From Herminiimonas contaminans (GTDB lineage Bacteria > Pseudomonadota > Gammaproteobacteria > Burkholderiales > Burkholderiaceae_D), in assembly GCF_015645465.1 (NCBI RefSeq), contig NZ_JADOEL010000001.1:124001-188000 (forward strand): a stretch of 64,000 nt of DNA, given 5' to 3'. The notes beneath the pieces were generated by a model. The model did no database searches. It was not told the origin of the DNA and saw only the letters and a list, made by a program, of their open reading frames with translations. Made by a program: the position numbers and the translations under genes. Position 1 is the first letter of the stretch, and each line of letters starts with the position of its first letter. Below are positions 8,123 to 18,278 of this stretch, one piece after another.

Positions 8123-8977
8123 ATGCGACAAGAAACACGCTTCGAAGGTTCCCTGAGCTACGTCACCACCGGCGACCTCAAGCTGGCCGTCAATGCCGCG
8201 CTGACCTTGCAACGTCCGCTCTTGATCAAGGGTGAGCCAGGTACCGGCAAAACCATGCTGGCAGAAGAAGTCGCTGCCGCCCTCGGCATGCCGCTACTGC
8301 AATGGCATATCAAATCCACCACAAAAGCCCAGCAAGGCCTGTATGAGTACGATGCGGTATCGCGCCTGCGTGATTCGCAGCTCGGCGATGAGCGCGTCAA
8401 GGTCATCGGCAATTACATCGTCAAAGGCGTACTGTGGCAGGCATTCGCCGCGGACCAACAAGTGGTACTGCTGATTGATGAAATCGACAAAGCAGATATC
8501 GAGTTTCCCAACGACTTGCTGCGCGAACTCGATCGCATGGAATTCTATGTGTACGAAACACGTGAAATGGTCAAAGCCAAGCACCGACCACTCGTCATTA
8601 TTACATCGAATAACGAAAAGGAACTACCGGACGCCTTTTTGCGCCGCTGCTTCTTCCATTACATCAAGTTTCCGGACCGCGACACGATGGAGCAAATTGT
8701 CGCCGTGCATTTCCCCAACCTGAAGCGCGAACTGCTGGCCAAGGCACTCGAAGTGTTTTACCAGATACGCGAAGTCAGCGGCCTGAAGAAAAAACCGTCG
8801 ACCTCCGAATTGCTGGACTGGCTCAAACTCTTGCTGGCGGAAGACATCCCGCCGGAAGCATTGCGCAGCCAGGACGATAAAACCATCGTGCCGCCGCTGC
8901 ATGGTGCTTTGCTGAAGAATGAACAGGACATCAATCTGTTCGAGCGCCTGGTCTTCATGTCGCGCACCAATCGCTGA
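8123..8977 (+). CDS. MoxR-family AAA+ ATPase
   Basis: A 284-residue AAA+ ATPase. Walker A is GEPGTGKTM, Walker B is VVLLIDEIDKAD, and sensor 1 lies in IITSNNEKELPDAF followed by the Arg-rich LRRCFFHYI. Such ATPases act as chaperones that mature or load metal cofactors into target complexes together with a VWA-domain partner. ATG 8123 is chosen because the conserved part starts with RFEGSLSYV; the ORF extends 20 codons further upstream. The partner gene follows after 11 bases. Confidence 0.93.
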   Translation: MRQETRFEGSLSYVTTGDLKLAVNAALTLQRPLLIKGEPGTGKTMLAEEVAAALGMPLLQWHIKSTTKAQQGLYEYDAVSRLRDSQLGDERVKVIGNYIVKGVLWQAFAADQQVVLLIDEIDKADIEFPNDLLRELDRMEFYVYETREMVKAKHRPLVIITSNNEKELPDAFLRRCFFHYIKFPDRDTMEQIVAVHFPNLKRELLAKALEVFYQIREVSGLKKKPSTSELLDWLKLLLAEDIPPEALRSQDDKTIVPPLHGALLKNEQDINLFERLVFMSRTNR

Positions 8978-8988
8978 GGAATACGTTT

Positions 8989-10158
8989 GTGCTGATCGAT
9001 TTTTTCTTCACGCTGAAAGACGCCAAAATTCCTGTATCCATCAAGGAATTCCTGGTGCTGCTCGAAGCATTGGAAAAAGACGTGATCAGCCTCTCCTTCG
9101 ATGATTTTTATTATCTGGCGCGTCTGACGCTGGTGAAAGATGAATCGAATTTCGATAAATTCGATCGCGCCTTCGGTCTCTACTTCAAAGGCATCAGTAC
9201 TGCCTTTGAAGAAAATGCTGCGATCCCGCTCGACTGGCTGCTGAAGAATGCTGCGCGCAAACTATCGCCGGAAGATCTGGCAGCACTGCAAAAATTCGGC
9301 TACGACAAATTGCAGGAACGCCTGCAGCAATTGCTGAAGGAACAGAAAGAACGCCACGAAGGCGGCAACAAGTGGATAGGCACCGGCGGCACCTCGCCAT
9401 TCGGCAATAGCGGCACCAACCCGGAAGGCATACGCATAGGCGGCGAAAGTCGCAACCGCACTGCGGTCAAAGTCTGGGAGCAACGCACCTACCGCGATTA
9501 CGATGCATCGCGCGAAATCGGCACACGCAATGTGAAGGTCGCCTTGCGTCGCCTGCGCAAATTTGCACGGCAAGGTGCGCACGATGAATTTTCACTGGAC
9601 GATACCGTACGTGCCACCGCCAACAATGCCGGCTATCTCGATATCAAGATGCAGCCGGAGCGCAAAAACAATATCAAGGTATTGATGCTGCTGGATGTAG
9701 GCGGCTCCATGGATGATCACATCCAGCGCACCGAGGAATTATTCTCGGCGGCCCGGGCCGAGTTCAAGAATATGGAGTTTTACTACTTCCATAATTGCGT
9801 CTACGATCAGCTGTGGCGCAACAATCAACGCAAGCGCACCGAACGTTTCGCCACCTGGGATGTACTGCGCAAGTACACACCGGATACCAAAGTTATCTTC
9901 GTTGGTGACGCGACCATGAGCCCGTATGAAATATTGCAGGTTGGCGGCGCCGTCGATTATCACAATGAAGAAGCCGGAGCCGAATGGCTGCAGCGCTTTA
10001 CCAAAGCCTTCCCCAACTACATCTGGCTCAATCCTGAACCGGAACACATCTGGGAATATCGCCAGTCCATCGCCATCATCCGTCGCCAGATGGACAACCG
10101 CATGTATCCGCTGACCCTTGAGGGTCTGGAACGCGGGATGCGCATGCTCAGCAAATGA
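8989..10158 (+). CDS. CoxE-like VWA-domain protein
   Basis: A 389-residue protein with GTG start behind a strong GAGGAA ribosome site. The N-terminal half is helical and includes a Gly/Asn-rich linker (GGNKWIGTGGTSPFGNSG). The C-terminal half is a von Willebrand A fold with a variant MIDAS, LMLLDVGGSMDDH, and the block VIFVGDATMSPYEI. It is the standard partner of the MoxR ATPase upstream and is translationally close to it. In carboxydotrophs the CoxD/CoxE pair matures the Cu-Mo site of CO dehydrogenase. Here the pair is about 28 kb from the cox-like genes and probably serves another complex. Confidence 0.9.
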   Translation: MLIDFFFTLKDAKIPVSIKEFLVLLEALEKDVISLSFDDFYYLARLTLVKDESNFDKFDRAFGLYFKGISTAFEENAAIPLDWLLKNAARKLSPEDLAALQKFGYDKLQERLQQLLKEQKERHEGGNKWIGTGGTSPFGNSGTNPEGIRIGGESRNRTAVKVWEQRTYRDYDASREIGTRNVKVALRRLRKFARQGAHDEFSLDDTVRATANNAGYLDIKMQPERKNNIKVLMLLDVGGSMDDHIQRTEELFSAARAEFKNMEFYYFHNCVYDQLWRNNQRKRTERFATWDVLRKYTPDTKVIFVGDATMSPYEILQVGGAVDYHNEEAGAEWLQRFTKAFPNYIWLNPEPEHIWEYRQSIAIIRRQMDNRMYPLTLEGLERGMRMLSK

Positions 10159-10170
10159 CGGTTGTCGCGC

Positions 10171-11001
10171 TTAGCGCGGCAAATGCATGAATTTCTTGAG
10201 CGCGCTGATGAAGTGATGTGCCGCTACCGGCTTGGTCAGATAACCATCTGAACCGGCCTGACGCGCCTGCTCGGCATCGTAGCCGCTGCTTTTACTGACC
10301 AGGAACATGACCGAGGTACGGTCAGCCGGACGTATCGCCTTCACTGTCTGGCACAGGCGATAAGGATTGATTTCCTGCATAGAAGTATTGATCACCACCA
10401 CCGCCACGCGTTGACGTGCGCAAGCACCTTCCGCTTCAGCCTCACTGCTGGCCCACAAGACTTCGGTCTTGTTACGCAACAGCAGCTCGGCGATGTAATC
10501 ACGGAAGGCGGGTGTTTTATCGATGACCAATACTGCGCCGCCATGCGGCAACTCGGTACGCATGCGCTGGTACTCGGCTGGATCAGTCAGGTCAATATCG
10601 ACCCGGTCACGCCGCCTGCGTTCCGGCACCGCCACCACGTCGGATGCCTCGAGACGTGACAACGCATCGGCGCGCTTCTCTATTAACTTATCGAGCGCAT
10701 CGAACAGGCGATGCCAGCGTATCGGCCGCTCCACGCTGGGATAAGGCAAAGGAATGCTGGTAGTCCCTACCAGCAAGGCCGGGCGCACGTCGCTGGGGCG
10801 CAAATCGGACAAAGCCACCAATGCCTTCAACTCCTCGGCATTGGCGATATATAAATCGGGATCTTGCAGATTGTCTTCCGACAGGCGGATATAGCCGTAC
10901 CCCTTGCCTTGGTCCAGGGCAAAAGTGGCATCGAAAATCTCGACCTCCTGTGGTTTGAAACCGATCAGGCGGACCGCAAAAGGAATACTGTTAGCTGACA
11001 T
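10171..11001 (-). CDS. Tandem degenerate receiver-like protein
   Basis: A 276-residue soluble protein. Residues 155-275 follow the receiver-domain plan: VLVIDKT with only one acidic residue (Asp161), a Ser at MFLVSKSS, and a conserved Lys257-Pro. The phosphoacceptor position in VVVINTSM is Asn205, not Asp. Residues 9-108 also look receiver-like (PDLYIAN, PALLVGT, ERPIRWHRLFDALDKL). I therefore read it as two degraded receivers joined by a charged linker (PERRRRDRVD). ATG 11001 is used because the upstream extension lacks family character. It is convergent with the VWA gene. Role unknown; phosphorylation-independent signalling is an inference. Confidence 0.75.
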   Translation of the reverse strand: MSANSIPFAVRLIGFKPQEVEIFDATFALDQGKGYGYIRLSEDNLQDPDLYIANAEELKALVALSDLRPSDVRPALLVGTTSIPLPYPSVERPIRWHRLFDALDKLIEKRADALSRLEASDVVAVPERRRRDRVDIDLTDPAEYQRMRTELPHGGAVLVIDKTPAFRDYIAELLLRNKTEVLWASSEAEAEGACARQRVAVVVINTSMQEINPYRLCQTVKAIRPADRTSVMFLVSKSSGYDAEQARQAGSDGYLTKPVAAHHFISALKKFMHLPR

Positions 11002-11371
11002 CTGCTTGTTGTTGAGGATGCGCTGCTGAGGCGCAGAGCCGGGTAATCCACTACCATGCAACACGCATGCATTGATAAAATCTGATGGCGCACCCATCTG
11101 GTCCGGATGCGTAGTACCGACAAGCACACGATTTCGTCGGCAATTTGTCAAAACAGATATATTTGAACGCTTTTACAAAAAAAACGCCACAATTGCCGTA
11201 CGGAAATAACCATATTTAACAATTGGGCACAATCCAGTGTTGATGCCCGGCATCACGGAAATGGAAAGCGATGGGGATTGCCTTTTTTCATTAGAATGCA
11301 GACACTTCGCTATTTCATGCTGTTTTGCAATTAGCACCCTAATTCCAGCACCCTTACCAGTATTCGATTGA
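11002..11371. other. Intergenic region before parE
   Basis: About 370 bases between two divergent genes. It is AT-richer than its neighbours and must hold the promoters of parE and of the receiver-like gene. I find no convincing -35/-10 pair, hairpin or small gene. Confidence 0.5.
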
Positions 11372-13357
11372 ATGGCCACTAAAAAATCCTCTGCAGACTA
11401 TAGCGAATCATCCATCCGTGTTCTCAAAGGCCTTGAACCGGTCAAGCAGCGTCCCGGCATGTACACACGTACCGAGAACCCGCTGCACATCATTCAGGAA
11501 GTCATAGACAATGCCTCCGATGAAGCACTGGGTGGTTATTGCAAGAACATCCTCGTCACACTGAATACTGACGGCAGCGTCAGCGTCGAAGACGACGGTC
11601 GCGGTATTCCGGTCGGCCTGCACCCGGAAGAAAAAGTCCCGACCGTGGAGATTGTCTTCACCCGTCTGCATGCCGGCGGCAAATTCGACAAGGGTTCGGG
11701 TGGTGCTTACGCCTTCTCCGGCGGTTTGCATGGTGTCGGTGTTTCGGTCACGAACGCACTCTCGACCCGCCTCGAAATTACCGTATGGCGCGAAAACGGC
11801 GTGCACAACCTGGTGTTTGCCGGTGGCGACGTGGTCGAACCACTGAAATCCCGCCCTATCGCCCGCGATGAAAAACGCAGCGGTACGCGCGTCACCGCCT
11901 GGCCGGATGCGAAATACTTCGACTCTTCCGTCATCCCACAAGCCGAGCTGCAACGCCTGTTGCGCTCCAAGGCGGTACTGCTGCCGGGCGTCAAAGTCAC
12001 ACTGGTCAATGCCAAGAACGGCGAAACGCAAACCTGGCAATACGACCAGGGTCTGCGCGGCTATCTCACCGAATCACTGGCACAGGCGTCCAACGCAGAC
12101 ACCCTGATCCCATTGTTTGAAGGTGAGCAATACGCCAGTGCCGACGCCGAAGGTTTTGCTGAAGGTGAAGGCGCAGCCTGGGTCGTGGCCTGGACCGAGG
12201 ATGGGGCAGTAGTGCGCGAATCCTACGTCAACCTGATCCCGACCTCGAACGGCGGTACGCATGAATCCGGTTTGCGTGAAGGCTTGTTTGGCGCGGTGAA
12301 AAGCTTCGTTGAAATGCATTCGCTGCTGCCGAAAGGCGTGAAGCTGCTGCCGGAAGACGTGTTTGCACGTGTTTCCTTTGTGCTGTCGGCCAAAGTACTC
12401 GACCCACAGTTCCAGGGCCAGATCAAGGAACGCCTCAACTCGCGTGACGCAGTGCGACTGGTCGCATCATTCACCCGCCCCGCACTCGAACTGTGGCTCA
12501 ACCAGCACGTCGATTACGGCAAGAAACTGGCCGAGCTGGTTATCAAGCAAGCGCAATCGCGCCTGCGCTCGGCACAAAAAGTCGAAAAGAAAAAATCATC
12601 GGGCGTCGCCGTCCTGCCGGGCAAGCTGACCGATTGCGAATCCAGCGACATCTCGCGCAATGAACTGTTCCTAGTCGAAGGTGACTCAGCAGGTGGTTCG
12701 GCCAAGATGGGCCGCGACAAGGAATTCCAGGCCATCCTGCCGCTGCGCGGCAAGGTACTCAACTCGTGGGAAACCGAACGTGACCGCCTGTACGCAAACA
12801 ATGAAATCCACGATATCGCCGTCGCGATAGGCGTCGATCCGCACGGCCCTAACGATAACGTCGACCTCAGCAACCTGCGCTACGGTCGCATTTGCATCCT
12901 GTCCGATGCGGACGTCGATGGCTCGCACATCCAGGTCCTGCTGCTGACACTGTTCTTCAAACACTTCCCGCAACTCATCGATCGCGGTCATATCTGTATC
13001 GCTCGTCCACCGCTGTACCGTGTAGACGCACCTGCACGCGGCAAGAAGCCTGTGCAAAAAATCTATGCACTGGACAATGGCGAACTGGAAGCGATCGAAG
13101 ACAAACTGCGCAAGGATGGCGTCAAGGACGGCGCGTGGAGCATTTCGCGCTTCAAGGGCCTGGGTGAAATGAATGCCGAACAGTTGTGGGAAACCACCAT
13201 GAATCCGGACACCCGTCGCCTGTTGCCGGTTGCACTCGGCGAGTTCGACCTGAGTACCTCCGAATCGCGTTTCAATATGTTGATGGGCAAAGGCGAAGCT
13301 GCTGCACGCCGCACCTGGATAGAAGAGCACGGCAATGAAGCCGAAGCCGATATCTGA
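11372..13357 (+). CDS. parE: DNA topoisomerase IV subunit B
   Basis: A 661-residue type IIA topoisomerase ATPase subunit that works with ParC to decatenate daughter chromosomes. N-terminal GHKL ATPase features are EVIDNASDEAL, DDGRGIPV and GGLHGVGVSVTNAL. The TOPRIM domain has EGDSAGGSA and SDADVDGSHI. The C-terminal block FKGLGEMNAEQLWETTM is typical. It lacks the long insertions of GyrB, and the parC partner follows after 49 bases, which supports ParE over GyrB. Confidence 0.96.
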   Translation: MATKKSSADYSESSIRVLKGLEPVKQRPGMYTRTENPLHIIQEVIDNASDEALGGYCKNILVTLNTDGSVSVEDDGRGIPVGLHPEEKVPTVEIVFTRLHAGGKFDKGSGGAYAFSGGLHGVGVSVTNALSTRLEITVWRENGVHNLVFAGGDVVEPLKSRPIARDEKRSGTRVTAWPDAKYFDSSVIPQAELQRLLRSKAVLLPGVKVTLVNAKNGETQTWQYDQGLRGYLTESLAQASNADTLIPLFEGEQYASADAEGFAEGEGAAWVVAWTEDGAVVRESYVNLIPTSNGGTHESGLREGLFGAVKSFVEMHSLLPKGVKLLPEDVFARVSFVLSAKVLDPQFQGQIKERLNSRDAVRLVASFTRPALELWLNQHVDYGKKLAELVIKQAQSRLRSAQKVEKKKSSGVAVLPGKLTDCESSDISRNELFLVEGDSAGGSAKMGRDKEFQAILPLRGKVLNSWETERDRLYANNEIHDIAVAIGVDPHGPNDNVDLSNLRYGRICILSDADVDGSHIQVLLLTLFFKHFPQLIDRGHICIARPPLYRVDAPARGKKPVQKIYALDNGELEAIEDKLRKDGVKDGAWSISRFKGLGEMNAEQLWETTMNPDTRRLLPVALGEFDLSTSESRFNMLMGKGEAAARRTWIEEHGNEAEADI

Positions 13358-13406
13358 TAGACGCCTGTACGCCCTCACCTACATCGAATAATTTTTCAGA
13401 ACAACA

Positions 13407-15719
13407 ATGACTGATCAAGCCAATCTCTTTGACCCAGCACCTGCCGATGACGAGGAAGCGCTGACACTGGCCACCTTCGCCGAACGCGCCTACCTGGATT
13501 ACGCCATCTCCGTCGTCAAGGGTCGTGCCTTGCCGGACGTCTGCGACGGCCAGAAGCCGGTACAACGCCGCATCCTGTTTGCGATGAATGAACTGGGTCT
13601 GAACTCCGCTGCCAAACCGCGTAAATCGGCCGCAGTGGTCGGTGACGTACTCGGTAAATTGCATCCGCACGGCGACCAATCGGTCTACGACGCGCTGGTG
13701 CGTATGGCCCAGGACTTCTCGCTGCGCTATCCGCTGATCGACGGCCAGGGTAACTTCGGTTCGCGCGATGGCGACGGTGCCGCTGCGATGCGTTACACCG
13801 AAGCACGCCTGACACCGATCTCCAAGCTGCTGCTCGATGAAATCGACATGGGCACGGTGGACTTCCAGCCCAACTACGACGGCTCGACCGACGAACCCAA
13901 GCTGCTGCCTAGCCGCCTGCCCTTCGTCCTGCTGAATGGTGCTTCCGGTATTGCCGTCGGTATGGCGACCGAAATCCCGTCGCACAACCTGCATGAAGTT
14001 GCGAAAGCAGCGGTTGCACTGATACGCAATCCAAAACTGACGCACGAAGAATTGATGGCCATCGTACCGGGACCTGACTTCCCCGGCGGCGGTCAGATCA
14101 TCACCTCACCAACCGCGATCAGCGACATTTACTCCAGCGGTCGCGGCAGCGTCAAAGTACGTGCGACCTGGAAAATAGAAGACATGGCGCGCGGCCAGTG
14201 GCAAGCAGTCGTGACCGAACTGCCGCACGGCACATCGGCACAAAAAGTACTGGAAGAAATCGAAGAGCTGACCAATCCAAAGATCAAGCTCGGCAAAAAA
14301 TCGCTGTCGCCGGAACAACTGGCACTCAAGCAAACCGTGCTCTCGATGCTGGATGCGGTACGCGATGAATCCGGCCGTGATGCACCGGTGCGCCTGGTAT
14401 TCGAGCCAAAATCGAAAAACCTCGACCAGACCGAATTCACCAACCTGTTGCTCGCGCACACCTCGCTGGAAACCAGCGTCTCCATCAATCTGGTGATGAT
14501 AGGTGGCGATGGCCGTCCGCGTCAGAAATCGCTGGGCGATATCCTGCGTGAATGGATAGACTTCCGCTTCACCACGATCACCCGTCGTACCCAATTCCGC
14601 CTGCAAAAAGTTGACGACCGTATCCACATCCTCGAAGGCCGCGAAGCCATCCTGCTAAATATCGATAAAGTCATCAAGATCATCCGCGAATCGGACGAAC
14701 CGAAACCGGCACTGATGGACGCGTTCCGCCTGTCGGAACGCCAGGCTGACGACATCCTGGAAATCCGCTTGCGCCAATTGGCACGACTGGAAACCATCAA
14801 GATCCAGCAAGAACTGGCCGAACTGCGCAACGAAAAAACTACCTTACAAGACCTGCTCGACAATCCATCGTCGATGAAACGCCTGGTCATCAAGGAAATC
14901 GAAGCCGACGAGAAACAGTTTGGTGACGCACGCCGCACCCTGATCGAAGTGGCAGAAAAAGCCTCGGTCGAAACCAAAGTCATCGATGAGCCTGTGACAG
15001 TCGTCATCTCGCAAAAAGGCTGGGTCCGTGCACGTACCGGCCACGGCCACGATGCAGCGCAATTCACCTTCAAGGCAGGTGATACGCTGTACGACACCTT
15101 CGAATGCCGCACCGTAGATTCGCTGCTGGTATTCGGCTCGAACGGCCGTATCTACTCGGTTCCGGTCTCCGCCCTGCCTGGTGCACGTGGCGATGGTGTA
15201 CCTATCACCACGTTGGTTGAACTGGCGAGCGGCACCCGCATCCTGCACTACTTTGCAGGTCCGGCTGACGTCACACTGCTGATGGCATCAACCGCAGGTT
15301 ACGGCTTCACCGCCAAATCCGGCGACATGGTCAGCCGCACACGCGGCGGCAAAGCCTTCATCACGCTGGACGATGGCGACGAACCATTGCCACCACGCCC
15401 AGTGATCGACGGTGCCAGCGCGATTGCCTGCCTGTCGGAAAAAGGACGCCTGCTGGTATTCGGCATTGATGAAATCAAATCACTCACCGCAGGTGGCCGC
15501 GGTGTGATCCTGATGGATCTGGAGCCGAAAGAAAAACTGCTGGCAGCACAACCGATCAGCCAGCGCGGCGTCATCGTCACTGGCGCAGGACGTGGCGGCA
15601 AGACACAGGAAGTAGACTTGTCTGCATCCGGCCTCGGCATCCACATCGGCAAACGTGCACGCAAAGGCAAGGCGCTGGAATCCAAAATCAAAGCGACCAC
15701 GCTCAGCCCGAAAAAATAG
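13407..15719 (+). CDS. parC: DNA topoisomerase IV subunit A
   Basis: A 770-residue breakage-reunion subunit. The quinolone-resistance-determining stretch is [20 protein letters not shown], with Asp rather than the usual Ser/Thr-Ser after HPHGD. The catalytic Tyr130 is in [10 protein letters not shown]. The C-terminal part is a degenerate beta-pinwheel without a GyrA box. It is transcribed with parE. The residue seen after HPHGD (Asp-Gln-Ser) matches the ParC type (HPHGDxS), so nothing suggests loss of function. Confidence 0.96.
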   Translation: MTDQANLFDPAPADDEEALTLATFAERAYLDYAISVVKGRALPDVCDGQKPVQRRILFAMNELGLNSAAKPRKSAAVVGDVLGKLHPHGDQSVYDALVRMAQDFSLRYPLIDGQGNFGSRDGDGAAAMRYTEARLTPISKLLLDEIDMGTVDFQPNYDGSTDEPKLLPSRLPFVLLNGASGIAVGMATEIPSHNLHEVAKAAVALIRNPKLTHEELMAIVPGPDFPGGGQIITSPTAISDIYSSGRGSVKVRATWKIEDMARGQWQAVVTELPHGTSAQKVLEEIEELTNPKIKLGKKSLSPEQLALKQTVLSMLDAVRDESGRDAPVRLVFEPKSKNLDQTEFTNLLLAHTSLETSVSINLVMIGGDGRPRQKSLGDILREWIDFRFTTITRRTQFRLQKVDDRIHILEGREAILLNIDKVIKIIRESDEPKPALMDAFRLSERQADDILEIRLRQLARLETIKIQQELAELRNEKTTLQDLLDNPSSMKRLVIKEIEADEKQFGDARRTLIEVAEKASVETKVIDEPVTVVISQKGWVRARTGHGHDAAQFTFKAGDTLYDTFECRTVDSLLVFGSNGRIYSVPVSALPGARGDGVPITTLVELASGTRILHYFAGPADVTLLMASTAGYGFTAKSGDMVSRTRGGKAFITLDDGDEPLPPRPVIDGASAIACLSEKGRLLVFGIDEIKSLTAGGRGVILMDLEPKEKLLAAQPISQRGVIVTGAGRGGKTQEVDLSASGLGIHIGKRARKGKALESKIKATTLSPKK

Positions 15720-15732
15720 GTAATGCATAGTC

Positions 15733-16833
15733 ATGAGCAGTACGGAACCATCCCCATCAGTTTCATCTGCCCAGACTCCACCATCGAAGACGCGCCGCCG
15801 TCTTCGATGGGCTTTACTGGCCGCCCTGCTCATGGCCAGCTACGGTTGCTACCGCGCCTACATCAGCCCACCACCACCGCTCTACAAAAACAACTACCTG
15901 CAAGGTGAAATCGGCGGTTCCTTCCTGAAATGGCAATGGGAGCGCCTGACACAAGGCTTGCCCAAGCCACCTGCCAACGGCTATCACTTCCCCATCGTGA
16001 AAGCAGATGCGGGCTGGTTGCAAGCGAACAAAGAAGTCTCAACCGCCACCTGGATAGGCCACGCGACGGTGTTGGTACAAATGCGCGGCCTCAACATACT
16101 CACCGATCCGATCTGGTCGGAGCGCGCATCACCGTTCACCTTCATGGGCCCGAAACGCAAAGTGCCACCTGCACTCGACTATGCGCAATTGCCGCACATA
16201 GACGTCGTCCTCATCTCGCACAATCACTACGACCACCTGGACAAAGACACCGTACTCAAGCTGAACCAGCAAACAGGTGGCGCGCCACTCTTCCTGGTGC
16301 CGTTGGGTATCAAGCAATGGATGGCAGACATAGGCATCACCAACGTGCAGGAACTGGGCTGGTGGGACAAGACCGACCTGGGCGGTCTCGCCTTCAACTT
16401 CGTTCCGGTCCAGCACTGGTCGGCGCGTACACTGAACGACCGCTTCCAGACGCTGTGGGGTGGCTGGGCGGTCACGACCGCTGCTGATACGAAGCCAGCA
16501 AAGTCATTCTTCTTTGCCGGGGACACCGGCTTCTCCAAAGATTTTGAAGACATAGGCAAACGCTTTGCACCGTTCGACCTGGCGCTATTGCCTATAGGTG
16601 CTTACGCACCGCGCTGGTTCATGCGAGCACAACACGTTGATCCGGGCGAGGCAGTGAAAATTCATCAGAACGTGCATGCCAAACGTTCTATCGGCATACA
16701 TTGGGGTACGTTTGAACTGACAGATGAAGCGCTGGATGAACCGCCTAAGGCTTTAGCTGAAGAGTTGAAGAAGGCGCATATACCGGCGGCGGATTTTGTG
16801 GCGCTGGAGCATGGGGAGATGGTGCGGTTTTGA
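15733..16833 (+). CDS. Metallo-beta-lactamase-fold hydrolase, NAPE-PLD-like
   Basis: A 366-residue protein with a short cytosolic N-terminus and one membrane segment (about residues 25-42), then a periplasmic metallo-beta-lactamase fold. Metal ligands are visible in SHNHYDHLD (His163, His165, Asp167, His168), in FAGDTGFS and in GIHWGTF. The blocks TWIGHATVLV, ILTDPIWSERASPF and VQHWSAR are characteristic of the N-acylphosphatidylethanolamine phospholipase D-like (UlaG/RomA) group. It starts 13 bases after parC and may be read through from it. The lipid substrate is inferred from the family only. Confidence 0.88.
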   Translation: MSSTEPSPSVSSAQTPPSKTRRRLRWALLAALLMASYGCYRAYISPPPPLYKNNYLQGEIGGSFLKWQWERLTQGLPKPPANGYHFPIVKADAGWLQANKEVSTATWIGHATVLVQMRGLNILTDPIWSERASPFTFMGPKRKVPPALDYAQLPHIDVVLISHNHYDHLDKDTVLKLNQQTGGAPLFLVPLGIKQWMADIGITNVQELGWWDKTDLGGLAFNFVPVQHWSARTLNDRFQTLWGGWAVTTAADTKPAKSFFFAGDTGFSKDFEDIGKRFAPFDLALLPIGAYAPRWFMRAQHVDPGEAVKIHQNVHAKRSIGIHWGTFELTDEALDEPPKALAEELKKAHIPAADFVALEHGEMVRF

Positions 16834-16974
16834 TGGGTGCGTCAGGTTGTATATTCAATGCGCCACCAGTACAAAAAGCGCGGCTTAAAATTAATGTCTA
16901 CATAGAATTAAAATCAGCTAGCCTATTAGCAGCTATGTTAACCGTTTTAAATTTCTACCGCCGGGACGCAACAC

Positions 16975-17304
16975 ATGGCTGATGATGTATTTCCTTATCT
17001 CTTTTTGATATGCATGGTGTTATCAGGAACATCAATCATTACAAGACAGATAATCCGAGAAAAACTATTTCGTCTGGTTTTAAAAAAGAGAAATTTTACA
17101 ATTGACTCCTCCTGGTATTCGATAACGAGCCACGGTATCGGGACGTCTTTTCGGATGCAGTATGTATGGGGGGAAATTTCGAAGAAGATGTTAAAAGACA
17201 CGGATTTGAGGAGTCTTATTCTTATCGGTCGATTGGCTTCTGTTGGTCTTTATCTCGGGATAACAGGTTTATTACTCACCTTGTTATGGTCTTTTTGGAG
17301 TTGA
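16975..17304 (+). CDS. Small two-helix membrane protein, unknown
   Basis: A 109-residue protein I do not recognise. It has a hydrophobic N-terminal segment (residues about 5-23) and a C-terminal one (about 86-107, with SVGLYLGITGLLLTLLW). A basic and polar middle lies between them (RQIIREKLFRLVLKKRNF). Codon usage is AT-rich compared with parC, suggesting recent acquisition together with the next gene. No clear ribosome site is seen (AACACATGGCT context). Confidence 0.55.
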   Translation: MADDVFPYLFLICMVLSGTSIITRQIIREKLFRLVLKKRNFTIDSSWYSITSHGIGTSFRMQYVWGEISKKMLKDTDLRSLILIGRLASVGLYLGITGLLLTLLWSFWS

Positions 17305-17433
17305 ATCTCGCTTGGCTATATCTGCTACCTGTGCGGGTCTAATGTCTACGACTTCAGGTTTTCCTTTCTATTACCAATTTCCTTCCGAGTAACAATAAAA
17401 CAATAATCTACGTGACACATCGAAATTAATAAT

Positions 17434-18132
17434 ATGAGCGAAAACAAAAATATTGAATCAGACTGTTTATCTCTCCGCATGAGGGCTGCTGTATCTCTCG
17501 CTTGGTCGCTGCTCGCGCGCAAAATTGGCGGAAAAATCATAGCCATCAATAAAGAAGCATCAATGCAGCTACAGTTCAGCTACCTATTGCAACAGCTTTT
17601 ACCTCTTATTGTTTTCCACAAATCAGAAAGCTTCACACTGGAACTTGAAAGTGGTGTGAAAATTGGAAAGGCTAATTGCGAAATTGATGTGTTATTCACA
17701 GGCACCTCCGAATTGCAAACTCATAAAATTGCCATAGAGATGAAGTGTTATAGAACATTAGCGTCGTCTGGGGGCAAGCGGGGAGCAACAGACATCTTTA
17801 TGAAAGATGTATACGAAGACTTGGCAATTTTGGAGCGCTATGTTGACGTGGGTCATGCGCACGAAGGCATCGCTTTAGTCATGAACGATATGGGTAGAAT
17901 GGTTCATCCCGTTCAAAAAAAGGCAAAATGCTGGGCCTATGACATTTCACACGGCACGACATTCGGCCCAATTAAACTCTCAACCCCAATTGGTGGCAAA
18001 GACGTCAACATTGAACTTAAAAACAAATACACCTTAGACTGGACGCGACATGGCGACTTCTGGTTCCTTGAAGTACAAGGACAGCTTTGCGGTAATGACG
18101 AAGTAAATAACGAAAGAGAAGCCGTGATTTAA
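17434..18132 (+). CDS. PD-(D/E)XK nuclease-like protein, orphan
   Basis: A 232-residue protein with no recognised close family. The sequence shows a nuclease-fold signature: helix Glu41 in NKEASMQLQFSYLLQQLLPL, Asp85 in CEIDVLF, then Glu102-x-Lys104 in IAIEMKCYR. This matches the E...D-x(n)-E-x-K pattern of restriction-endonuclease-like enzymes. A later helix with Glu (KDVYEDLAILERYV) also fits. No methyltransferase or specificity gene adjoins it, so it is not a plain restriction-modification gene. The region is AT-rich and the ribosome site is weak; a start at Met16 is possible. Nuclease activity is inference. Confidence 0.7.
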   Translation: MSENKNIESDCLSLRMRAAVSLAWSLLARKIGGKIIAINKEASMQLQFSYLLQQLLPLIVFHKSESFTLELESGVKIGKANCEIDVLFTGTSELQTHKIAIEMKCYRTLASSGGKRGATDIFMKDVYEDLAILERYVDVGHAHEGIALVMNDMGRMVHPVQKKAKCWAYDISHGTTFGPIKLSTPIGGKDVNIELKNKYTLDWTRHGDFWFLEVQGQLCGNDEVNNEREAVI

Positions 18133-18278
18133 ACAATGGCGTCCTGTGCTGAAAGCAGCTCTAAAGACTTTTCCTTCATAACGAGCACTACTGATCTTAC
18201 ATTCAATATCAACATAGAACTCTGTGCCTCAAGGGTATTTTCTAGAAAGTAGTGAGTCAAGCAAGAAAACCACTAACA

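Noticed and set aside
16975-18132. Restriction-modification system
   Set aside because: The nuclease-like gene has no methyltransferase or specificity subunit near it; only a nuclease-like fold is supported.
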